Assembly: GCF_000972845.2 (NCBI RefSeq)
Contig: NC_040027.1
Coordinates: 15,731,803-15,795,802 of the forward strand
Direction of reading: 5' to 3'
DNA from: Larimichthys crocea
Taxonomy: Eukaryota > Chordata > Actinopteri > Sciaenidae
Length of the DNA stretch: 64,000 nucleotides
In this document: positions 44,641 through 56,500 of the stretch, one piece after another
How the letters are laid out: every line of letters begins with the position of its first letter
Position numbering within the stretch: the first letter of the stretch is position 1
Notes under the pieces: generated by a model
What the model saw: the letters and a program-made list of their open reading frames with translations, nothing else
Told to the model about the DNA's origin: nothing
The model's database searches: none
Position numbers and translations under genes: made by a program

Positions 44641-46324
44641 AAACTAACTCTAACAAGTGACCAAATGCTCGTAAGTTGTTTGTATTGTGTACCAGTAAAC
44701 ATTACGCAAGTTCTCAATTATAATTTGAAATATTCTAATTTGGTGCTCTGTATAAATAGTATAAAAAGTGGCCATGAGAAATGCATGCTACTTCCCCCAC
44801 CACTCATTTTTTTTCTACAAACAAAAGATGCACAATATGCCATCAGTATAATTTAAAGGAGAGTTTAATCACATAAAAAAAAGATACACATACAGGCTTT
44901 AATGAATCTAAATGAACTTTACACAAATAACCACTCCAACAAAGCCAGATAACGGATCCAAACAAGGGTTTCTTTTAATGATCATTTGTCTCGTAAAGAA
45001 TATAATACAATGACAGGACTCAAATTCATAAAAACATACATCAATAAATATGGATAAATACTTGTGGACCAGATTCACACAGACGTAGACTGGGCTCAGT
45101 CGCAGTTATAATGTATCTGTGTTCACAGTCGACATGAACGCATAGCTAGCTGCAAACTGAAGTGTTGTGCAGGCAGCAGAGAAGCCCGAGAAGTGATATT
45201 TTGTGTGTGTGTACAGTAAAATATCACCTCGCTTCTGGCTTTCCTGCAGAGCATGTGTTGACTGGAGCGTCAGCAGTTTAAAACAGCAGTGTGTGTGTGT
45301 GTGAAACGAGAAGCGAGATGGGTTTTGGATTTCCACGGAGGCTGTATGAATACGGTCCAGAGAAGCTAAGCAACAAACACACCCAGAGTAAATGGATTTT
45401 TTTTTAAAAAGGAAAAGAAAAACCCTCAGAGTATTTACATCACAGAGGAGAAGGAGCGTTCATCGGTTTCTCTGCGTTTGTCTCTTTCATTTCCCAGTCT
45501 CTCACTGTTCACGTTTCCACCCGTCCCAACAGAATACAGCCATTTTCTCGACAATTATGAAGAATCTCAACGCAAATCAGACAGAGACGCCTTGTCATAC
45601 AAATACCACTAAAGGTTTACATTAGATACTGAACAGTTGAAGATGTGACGCAGCACTCCACGGGAGGAAAAGAGTGTTTAAAGATGATGACGCAAATAAT
45701 GCAGAAATAGCATCTGAGAAGAACCAATTACACGGGAGGGTACACAACTCGCCTGTTCAAAGGGACACAGAGGGGTGAGTGCAGCGAGCTTTGGCAGTCT
45801 GTTTTACTGCCATTTAGAAAACATCCAACGGTCAGTCGACGCTGTTGTGCCGTCAGTGCCATCGACGGATTTAATAGGAACCCAACACAGACAGCTTAAT
45901 CGTGAAATCAATAGTCTGTCTGTGTGCTGACTGAGGACAACAACCTCAACCGATCTTATTACGCCGCCGCCGCCGCTGACGAGTGCTGCGTTTTAAAATG
46001 CATCAGGTTCACAGTCACGGACAGTTGTCACAGCGCAGATTCTCATGTTTCTTACTGTATGCCAAGAGCCCACACACAATATACTGAACAGGCAGGGTGA
46101 GGCGTTCACTAGTCTGGTATTTCTTTTGAACTTTGCTTTTCTTTTACTGTCTTTCTACATGGATCATCAACTGGTGAGGATGCTGAGAACTTTTTGGAAC
46201 ATGTATCTTTATCCCCATTTATTTAGCATGAGATCATGTACGTTATCCAAATGAGTTCCTAATGAACTCATGGAACTAATGTCAGCTCAATTCATTGAAG
46301 TTAGTAATTAAAATACTAAAATGC

Positions 46325-46491
46325 CTCCACCATTTTTTGGCCTTTAATGATAGGACAGCTGAAGAGAGAGGGGGAATGACACGCAGTAAGGGGCGTCCGA
46401 TACGGGATTCGAACCAGCGCCAGCTGCAGCGAGGACTGTAGCCTCTACACACGGGGCGGCCGCTTAACCCACTACGCTACCAATCGCCCCC
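46325..46491 (-). mobile_element. tRNA-derived SINE
   Basis: On the minus strand the head (46491 downwards) carries an A-box TAGCGTAGTGG (46479-46469) and a perfect B-box GGTTCGAATCC (46415-46405), the Pol III promoter of tRNA-derived SINEs. The body ends in TTAAAGGCCAAAAAATGG. It is not a functional tRNA: no cloverleaf with acceptor pairing is evident. Confidence 0.75.
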
Positions 46492-47438
46492 ATTTTCATT
46501 GTCAACTGGATATGTGAGAGGCATAGCAACAGTAACTACAGTAAGGGGGTCACTAATGGTCACTTGCTACTCTTGATATTTAATATTAAATGTCTAACTT
46601 GAACTGCTTGTATTCATTTATATTTCATGTCATACTTTTAACTCGAAGAGGTCTAATTTGCTTTTTTATTGTCCCATTATATTCAAGTGCGCGCTGGAAA
46701 TTAAGTGAAAGTTCTTTAATCCTTTTTTACTCTTGTTTTTTCTCACTTTGACAGGTTGTATTTGTTTTGTCTGGTTGTGTGTGTGTGTGAATAGAAAATA
46801 TATTGGTGTTTCTGAATGCTGCTGCAACAACCTGCTGTCACCTTTGAGACACAAGCTCACCCAAAGTCAATTTTCTCTGACATGCTTGTATCACTTCTGT
46901 CACACTGATTCAACTAGGCACACACTTCCTCACAACATACACAACAAATTTAAGTTGCGCTCCCGCTGTTACCATTTAGACAGAGTGAAATCAAAGAGTC
47001 ACGGCTACAACCGCGCATGGAGATGAGTGAGGGGAATGACTCGGTCTTAATTAGGTGGCTGAAGCTGAGGAAGAGGCCTGCAGGCTGTTTTTTTTTTGCC
47101 CATTGCTCTCCCCTCAGGCACAGTGTTCGCTCCCGTGCCAAGAGACAGCTGGCAGCAACCTCTGTTAAGTCACTCTTCTTCATAATTAAGACTCACAATT
47201 ATAAGGCTTCATCTCTGCCTGCTCTGCCTGCTCTCAGGGCTTCAAATAGAAAGTCCAACGAGGGGAGAGAAGGAAAAGAGTGTGAAAAGTTGGGAGGCAA
47301 AAGCAAAGAGACACTTCTGAGAGCGAGGGGTCAATGTGTTTGAAATTTCAAGAGGATAAATGTGAAGAGTGTATTTTTTTTTTCATGAATCCAATACTAA
47401 AAGTGTAAAAGTGGTGTGAGAGTGTGAGAAAGCTTGGA

Positions 47439-47459
47439 ACACACACACACACACACACC
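47439..47459 (+). repeat. (AC)n microsatellite
   Basis: AC run of about 10 units. Confidence 0.9.
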
Positions 47460-48746
47460 ACAGTCCAGAGGTAATCGATCATCACCATCACAAACACCTT
47501 TTATCACATCTTTTATGTGGTGTATCTATTATATTTTGGGGCTGCTTGGTGAAACAAAGTTGACTCACATTTCTCAAACTTTATCTGTGGAAAATCTCAT
47601 TAAGGATGGAAGATTAACATCTGCGGTATTTTTTGTTTTTTCTGAAAATCTCTGCAGGAGATCAAACATTAACTGCAGCCATGATGTTTTTTTTCTAACC
47701 TCAGCATGGACGGATTCATTTGTATGTCATTTAAGTCACAAGTAAGTTTAAATTTGATCAAAACTTGCTCTCAAATTCACTTCAAATTCAAAGTTTTCTT
47801 CTCTTGTCACACAGATGAGCCTCTACACAACTGTAATCACACTGCCTGTTGGCATCAGCTCTGATTTGAATTACTGCGAGAGGTGCTTCTGTCTGCCCTT
47901 TCATTCACCTGCCGGTGCTCGATCCATTTTCATGGACAGACCTCGGCCTGACGTCTGAGAAACGACAGGGGTTTGACAGCTGTGACAGTTCTCTCGGCCA
48001 CCTGTCCGTCACCCTAAACCTTCCGCTTGCTATCTGTCCAAGCCCAACCCTCCCCTTGTCATCACAGCTCATGGGTCCAGCAGATAAAGCAACTTGTTAA
48101 TTAGGCATGCGGTAGATTAATTAAACTGATACAGAGGTGTAGGTTCACTATTCTTCCCTGTGCGGACAAGTGTTGTCATTGTCAAGGTGAGAAGAGACAA
48201 ACAAAGGCGGCGAATTAACATGCACGGGATGGATTTTCTCACCTCATGTGACTTTATACAACCCGATCCTGTTTGAGTGTTCTTTTTATAAGATGTTAAA
48301 AACACTGAGTGCACTCTTTGACCAATAAAGAGCTGGTTAAACTGGATTTAGCTCCTCAAAAGACGGTGACAGTGAGAAGAACGTCCAGTGAGGAATATAA
48401 ATGAAAAGTACTAAAGTGAAAACAGAACAAAATGTAAAAACATAAAGGATAAAAGCCCCGGAGTCAGTGTTTGGGATATAATCCTAGAAGCTCTGAACCT
48501 CAAGTGCTGGCTTTAAAAAACACCAGTTTAACCCGACAGTAAAAGGGAAGGAAAAGAGAGAGCGAAGCGCTTGTTCTATCCGTCTCAATCCCTCTCTCTT
48601 TAAAGCAGGACACTCGGCAGGAGTGAGCACAGGTGTGAACAGCTGTGAGACTCCGTCTGCCCCAGAAATCTGAAGCCTTAATCTCCGCTGACCTTCTCTA
48701 TCATCATCCGCTGGGACTTCAGCCACTGTCAACATCCTCAATCATA

Positions 48747-48774
48747 AACACACACACACACACACACACACACA
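48747..48774 (+). repeat. (CA)n microsatellite
   Basis: CA run of about 14 units. Confidence 0.95.
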
Positions 48775-49958
48775 GCCTGCAAACACACACATCTGCACAC
48801 TGAGATGACAGAGATCTCTTCGTCTCTTCATCCTCCACGCTCTGCGTGCACAGCTTTGATTCACGATCCGACAGTCATAAACATTAGTCTCTGCTTGTTT
48901 TCGAGCCTGTTCCTCAACTCATCCTGGTTTCAGAGGGCTGGTAAAACCGGTACACTGCAAAAAAAAAGTAATTTAATACCTAAAGTTGCTTCTGTCATGT
49001 GAAAGTTGTTCGAAGCGACTAACCCAAAACAAAGACACACCAAACTCACAATTAAAAATGCAAGATTAGGATTATCTCAAAGTTTTAAAAAGCTAAATGT
49101 AAGATTTTCATGGCATGTATGTTTTTTTTACAGTGTACCCAAACTCTGCGCATGGACTTGTGATGTCTTGTGCTTGCTGAGACATATGAGGGGACTACTG
49201 GATGTAGATAGATGTATATATCTCATGCTTGGCTGGCGGCATAATTTCTCCACATCAGACCAAAGACGTACAAAAAAAACAAACAACTCCAAAATAAATG
49301 CGAACAGATGAGTGAGAAGAACTTTGCCCTGCTGCGTCACGTTGATTAATTCACAGCACACATTCTTCCAGCGCCACATATTATGTAGAAAAGGCAAAAG
49401 CAAACGTGGGATTTTCTGAGACAACAACGGTTCAAATTAACCCTCAGCATTGACAGGGGTGGATGTCTGACACAGCGAGAGCGATTTCAGATTGTTCGAC
49501 ACTTCTGAAAAAAGTGGCCGACGAGCGTCATGATGTGATAAAACTGAAAATGAGATGTGGTGTGTTTTCCATTTTCCTCTGGGGCGGGGGATTTAGCATC
49601 TGATCTAAAAGTCTTACACTGACAAGAAGATACAACACTAACGATCAAATAATTCAATTACAACTGCCTCTGATTCAAAGTAAATCAATTAAATCTGTTT
49701 CAGAATAACTTGCTTTAAGTCAAGCACAAATGTCTTACAAAGAGCAAACCAAAAGCAGCAGAGTCAAGAAATAAACACTAAGTATTTGTAAAAAATGATG
49801 TATGTTCAACAGACAAAAGGCTCAAGTCAACAACATGGATGCGTTCCTTGACTCGTCTGATTTTGATACGGCATTCTCAGTGATGTCGTCCCTATTTATA
49901 GTTTGTACTAAACCACTTCTCTCCGAAGAATGTTCGGCGTAGATCTCAAAGGTTGTTT

Positions 49959-49995
49959 TCTTTCTTTTTCTTTTTCTTTTTCTTTTTTTTTTTTC
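49959..49995 (+). repeat. (TTTTC)n pyrimidine tract
   Basis: About six TTTTTC/TTTC units running into a T14 stretch. Confidence 0.9.
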
Positions 49996-50425
49996 AAAAA
50001 CAGGTCAGCATAGCCCCATGTTTCAGGTCATCTTTGAGCTCGGAGGGGTAGTAACTGGGTCGCGTTAGAGGGTAGGTGAGAGACAGACAAGTTAAGACAA
50101 CAAAGTGAAACAGAGAAAGGAAAGTAAAAAGAGTACAAAGGGATTTTGTTATTGTCCCGGTGACGCCTGGCAGCACTGGCAGGCCTCAGAGTTGACTATG
50201 ATACAGGTTGACTCGGAGAGCCAAGGGGGTGGAGCTTAAGGGCAGGTACGGTGCAGTGCGGGGAGGCGGGGCTTGGGCAGAGAGTTTTAGGCTGTAAAGG
50301 TGTGTAAAGTGGTGTTTGGGGTCATGGAGCGAGGAGAAGGGACGACAGGGAGACAGGCAAACTGCAGTTGGCAGAGGAGAAAAGGGAAAAAGGGGATAGG
50401 GTTGGGTTTTTTTTTATTTTTTGGT

Positions 50426-50562
50426 TCAGAAGTGGGCGTGGTTGTGGCCCTGGCTCAGCTCTCCTCCGTGGTGCCCTCCATCTCTGTGGCCGTGCCTCTT
50501 GTGCTTCCTGCGCTCCCTCCTGCCCTTGTGGTGGTGGCGACGGTAGCGGTGGGCTCGCCGGG
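50426..50562 (-). CDS. ncan: ncan terminal exon: basic His/Arg-rich tail
   Basis: Acceptor tgctccaccag. Reads [20 protein letters not shown], then [13 protein letters not shown] and ends HNHAHF. Of 44 residues 12 are His and 11 Arg. The start matches the human tail pattern KPRRSHRxRRHHH and ERRKHK. Confidence 0.9.
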
Positions 50563-53500
50563 CTGGTGGAGCAAAAACAGAGCGAAAGGAAATAGACGGT
50601 GAGATAAAAACAAAGGATCGGGGATTTACTGAAGAAGTAAGTCGGAGATAGAATAAGATGAGAAGCGAGAGTGGAGAACCCGATGTAAGCGGGAGATGAA
50701 ACACTGACAATCATCAGACAGATAGTCGGAGGGAGGTGAAACCAGGTAAGAGGCGAGGGAAAGGGGATCAAACAGCAGGGAGGTCAAAACCACATGTTCT
50801 TTGTAGACGGTTTAGCTATTTCCACCACACTCGGGGAATCTGTTTTATCTCACATTCAGTTGAACGGGCGCCTTTAGCAAAAGCACACTGAGCTAGCCAC
50901 CCACTCACAGCCTCAGTATAAGCTTGTTCCTGGGGTGTACTGCCAAATAAGGTTCCTCCGTCCCTTTTCTGGATTTCACCAACAAAGAAATGTCATCTGC
51001 AATGAATGATAACGACACCATAACTCTAGGCCATGAAAACAACTCTGCCCAAAGATAAAGAGTCGGAGGAAAAATAAGTCTTATCAATTTCAACAGAGGC
51101 TCCATTATTTGAGCATTTCATCATTACTGTCACTGGGTGAAATAAAAATACAAGGAGCAGTTTGCTATAATATTTATATATATCAATCCTTTATCTGCTC
51201 TATTCTGTCATAGTTGGAGTGAGTCCTTTAAAAGAAATCAAATAAATCAAGTTTATTCTAAGCCTCAGAGGAGATAAGGTGTATGAAAGTTGCATAATAA
51301 AAGACTTTTCGCTGATTTTAGATGCCGCACTGCTCTAAAATAAGACGTAGCTCTAACCATGAATGAAAGACTGCAGTGACACTGCAATGGCATCGTTTTA
51401 CTTCATTTAAAAACCTCCATGAGCCGTTACGAAAGTATTTGCTACTCACAAGAAGAAAAAAAAAAAAGATTTCACTTTGATTTTAACATTTTTAGTTTTT
51501 AACCGCCTTTGTAGTTGCAACAGATGCAAAAAATGTGTTTTTTTAAAAGTCTGAAAAAATAAAAAATAAAATAAAAATCCCACCTCAAGCATTAAACACT
51601 TCAAAAGGAGAGCCCAGGGGATTTTAATTCATTCTGCAACCACAGTAATCTTTTTGCTTGCAATTATTAATAATGAGAGCAGGGATGGCAAGCCTCAATG
51701 CGCATGGTGACAGGAGCTCCCGAGGGCAGTTAATGTAGGAGGTTCATCTTACAGACCCGGTGGTGTTGTGCATGCTAAAAATAAGAAAATGTAAATGTGA
51801 CCTAACCGATGCAAAACATCGCTTTAAGTCTTGTTGTCTGCCACCTTGCACGTGTTAAACTCACATTTTATGCAGATGATTTTAGGCCGGTCCCACTTGC
51901 CGTTGGCACGACACTTAGCAGTGGGCACATGGCGCTGCAGGAACCCGTTGGCGCACTGGTAGCGCACCACGGAGTGGATGTCATAGTGGGAGCGCTTCCG
52001 ACCAATCAAGAAGGCGTTATCCACAGTGGGTGGGGCTCCACAAAGCACTGTAGGATGGAGGAAAGAGACAGAATATTAGTCAGATGTCTGTTTATTTTCA
52101 TATCCCTGTGTGTGATAAGAATATTCACACAGGATAGAGACTTTTACCTGGATTCATCGCCTCAGTGTGCTTAACTAAAACTCTTAGATGTTCCTGATGG
52201 TTTCTACATTCAGGATTTATTCTGCCTTGTGATGATAAGGCAGTCACATCTCAGAGAGAGAGAGAAAAAAAACCCAACCCTCAGAGCACTGACATCAAAA
52301 TATGAATTTAGTTTGGGTCAGCGTGTCTGTCTAAGTCTGTGAGTGAGTGGGCAGCTGTCAAAGAAGCACAGCGTTTCAGACACATAAAGAGTCGAGGCAG
52401 AATCAGAAAAATGTTTACACAGGCTGAGATGGAGAGATGACTGACGTTCTGGTCAGAGACTGACAGGATGGACAAGCCTGAGGGAGGCACTCAAACAGCT
52501 TCACAGATTTTTTAACTCTCCTGTCAGGGGTTTGGCAGCCTCCCCGGTGGAAGCAGCAGGTGAGTGTGTAGTAAAGCTGGGAATCCCTAGATGGCAGTCT
52601 TGCAGCTGAAGCCCACGCTCTTCAACATATGGTGCTTAAACTCATGGAAAAAGTTGTGAAGTTCATCAGTGATAAGCTGTGACTTAAAATTAGCTGGCTA
52701 TAGCTGTTATTAGTCTCGACAGTGCACGGCTGCTGAACCCATTATTAAACAGTGAGAGGTGGAAGATGCTCTTGTTGTTAGTTCAAATGCACTGCTAAGG
52801 AGATTTCAGCAGAGGAAGTTGGCAGGCTTGCAACACTGAACGAGCTTTGGCTTGTAATCTCTGGTGCAGTTTCCAAATGTTCTCTGTCGTCTTTATCAAC
52901 CGCTATAATTATCTTGGGAAAACGAGTAACAAAAGGAGCCAAGTTGAATTCTATTGAAAAAAAAGAAAAACATTAGCAAGAACGTGAACTGACTTATGTG
53001 TTGGTTTTATGAGCATCCACAGTTGTTTTATTATTCCTTGGTGAAAGTCTGGCCATCTTGCGTCCTTCTGCTTTCTAAATAAATGATCAGAGCACTCTTT
53101 TTTTTAATTGTTCCATATACTTTTTCATTTGTGTCACAGCAGGAAAAGCAGAGGTGGAACTAATAACCTTAACATTGCCTCTGTTATCCCCATTTTCTCA
53201 ACGCAATGCAGCAACTAATGAAGTTATTAGTTACATCTGTGTTTGGTAGTCACACGTCACACGCTTGTTTCTTCAGTTCAAGTTTCACTCCATGTTTTTT
53301 TCCCCCTGGACATGTGATGGCTCAGTCCACCTGTAGGTGTATCCACCTGTAATTTTAGGGACTCAGTTCAAGTGTAATTAGCCATTTATTTTGATTGGGT
53401 AGTAAAATCTATTGTGCTATCTTTGCATGACAGTTTTCAGCTGTATCTGTCAAGGTGTGGTTCATGCAGACGATGCGGTGGTGGGCCAAAAATAATTAAA

Positions 53501-56500
53501 GAAAACAAAATCCAATAAACAAAAGTACATAAAACAAAAACAAAGGAGAAGCACTGGCAGAATAAGGGACCGGATAACTAAGGAACTTAAACAGGGCACC
53601 GCACACATTACTGACCAACAGACACAGTACACAGTACGACCTGAATAAGGACAGAAAACCATAAAACCATAAACAGAAAACCACGACAATATCACTCACA
53701 AAAACTGGGTTCTAGTCTGCTGTATGTGCTTTGTATCTGTTTGTGACAGTGCTGGTAATGTATTACACCACTGGGGATAAAGTCTTCTTTTTTTATCAAA
53801 CTTTTTTAAGGTGAAAACAATTATCAACAAAAGCAATTAGCAGCCAACAAAATTAGGCTTTCTTGTATGAGTTATATATAACAAATGGGTCACAAAACTA
53901 ACACACAATGATCATCACGCCCAACTATCCACTAAAAGTGTATCACCTTTATTTGAGTACTTGTGATGCGCATATACAATTCACATCCTTTCTTATAATC
54001 ATGCCTTTATGTAGGCTGTGATCTTGATTACACGGTGCCATTATCATAACTGACGCCAACACACCCACGGCATCGATCAGAGAGAAAACTAAGAGCTGAC
54101 TAATAGTAATAAATGCCTTTTTAATGAAGGGTTAGGGGCTGGGAAATGTGATAGGGGTGAAAAGAAAATACCACGCTGCCCCCCGTCAATACTAATTATT
54201 TTGTGAACACCAAAAATTTCCATTGAATTCACTCTTGGATGTGATTTACACACTTCACTGCTAAAAGTGGTCATGAGAGGACTTAATCAGTAATCAGAAA
54301 ATGTTTACAATCTCGCTTAATTCCCTTGTCCTTGTCCTAATACCTCTTAAATTCTTAATAAAGGGAAGCAATGTCATTAAGCCTGATGAAAGGTTTAATG
54401 CCACATTTACAGTTTAATGTGTTGTAGAAAGAAGGGGCAATAAGCACTTCCCTCCTCACTTCAAACATCACTGACTCAACACAAATGGAAGGCTAAAAGG
54501 GAGTTTTCCATTAGCCGTCACCTACGTTCACTGTTGGATGATTTCTCACAGCGGGGGCAAGCAAAGTCAGAGTATATTGAAGTAGGGATAAAAGAAAATG
54601 TCACTAAACTCAGAAAAAGAAAATGGAGCCACGATTTTTATGGGAGACGCTTTTAGTGAGAAAAGGTCTTTTTGTAGAATAAAGCCTGAAGGACGTAGAG
54701 GGCTACTACTGAGAGATGAACTAAGTTTCATAGAAAAAGCCCAAAGATGTACTCTAAAGCTGCTCCTAGTATGGATTTATTTTTTTTAACCACTGACTAA
54801 ACATTCATCAAACTACTGGCATCACTGTGAGTGTCTGATAGCACAGTCACACACAGATAAAAAGCAAAAACATTGATAAGATTGGCGTATAGAAATGATG
54901 TAGCTACACACTCCCCTACATGTGAAGTCCCCAACACTCTCAAGATGGTGGCTACTGTTAAAACTGCACTAATCAATATCAATATAATAATGGATCATTA
55001 TGTGCAAGGTGAAACATGCTCGTAGTGACAAATTCACTCAACTCCACAGTTGTATTTAGCTCTATGCAGTAAAGCATGAAATGGGCCTTAGAAGTCAGGC
55101 CCGACCCGGCCCCGGCCCGATAGAATTCAACCTGAGCCCAGCCCGACAATATTCAAATGTGCACATATGGCATAACAGCTCCGATCAACATGCCTGGTCA
55201 GCGACGAATTTCCTGTCATTTTGCTGTCATATTTCAACAAAACGTTGCATTTTTTGCATTCAACATAGCCCACTGGCTCATTATTTTCATTGTGTACATG
55301 GTCAAAGTTTTTCCACACTTCAGACCTTGCTTTCACTGGCTCGACCAACACAAAGTTACCACAGTCTAACCTCTGTTTCACCTCCTCAGCATCCATTTTT
55401 GCACTGTCTTGCGCAGATCAAGACGCATCACATGATCGCTCATTTACTGCACAAATCATAACACGAGCCCGCCCCGGGCCCGATTGAAATTATAAAAATG
55501 ATGCCCGGACCGGGTCCTGACGGGTTCGGGCAAAGATTCCCAGCTCTACTACGCAGCATTTTAGTGTTTTTCAGCTCATTGTTTTGGTTGCTAACACACT
55601 ACAGCTACCTTTCCGGCACCAAACAGCCAACTATCTTGTGAACATCATGAAGCATTCAGTAAAAACAGAAGCAGATTGGTGGAAAACAAAAAAAGAGAGC
55701 TAGAAAATAGAGTGGCTCGAGACTTCAGATTAAATATGTTGCTCTGTGTTTGTTGAATGGGTACGTAAGTGTTTGCTAACATGTTGCCATATCAATGTGA
55801 TAAGGTGAAAATATGTCAATATTGTATTAGCACCTTGTTCTGCTGCTGCCAAGGTGACAAATCAAAATGAACACAGATTTCCTCCACAGTTATTGCCTGG
55901 CAAACTCAAACTGTGTTTACAAAGCTGAGAGAGACACATGCACAAATATTAAAATCTGCTAACTTAGAAAGCAACAAGAAAAATAATTTGGGATGTTGGA
56001 AAACAGAGAAGATGGAGAAGAAAGCCAGAAGATGAAAAAAGGAGGTGTGTATCCTTAGACAAAATAGTGTGTAATATAATATTGTATTATTTCCAGCAGC
56101 TGATTTAAGCAAGCCAACATTTAGAGGCTAAGAGGAAGCTAATCCTGCATGCAGGTTACATGTAAACTTAATGTATGCTTTAGCTGTATACTTGAAAACA
56201 TGCACGCAGTGACATTTTCTGTCACTGCGTGCCTGTGTCTGTGTGGCGGGGGGTAGTCAGTGTGAGTTAGTGGCATGGGGAGATCTGCAGACAGTTAGTT
56301 GCTGCTTCCTCTCAGCACTCCTCCATGGCCTCAAAGCCTCCACGCACCTACTGCCAGTCCTGTTAGAATAAATCAGAGAGACATGAAAGCATGTGTGCGC
56401 ATTCTGACTGAAACACTACTGGGAGGGAGTCTCGTGTGGAAAAAATAGATGTGGACAAATTCAGTTATATTTATTAAATAAACTGCAGTGGTTTGTTTGC

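Larger units (their letters stand above)
44860..50425 (-). other. Possible ncan 3'UTR and flank
   Basis: Downstream of the ncan stop on the minus strand. No AATAAA at a credible distance is obvious; minus-strand ATTAAA occurs at 48977-48972. Much of this stretch is low in repeats apart from the SINE at 46325, CA tracts and a pyrimidine tract at 49959-49995, so a long UTR is possible but unproven. No other gene recognised. Confidence 0.3.

Noticed and set aside
46405..46491. Functional tRNA gene
   Set aside because: A and B boxes are present but acceptor and anticodon stems do not form and a SINE body follows; it is a SINE head.
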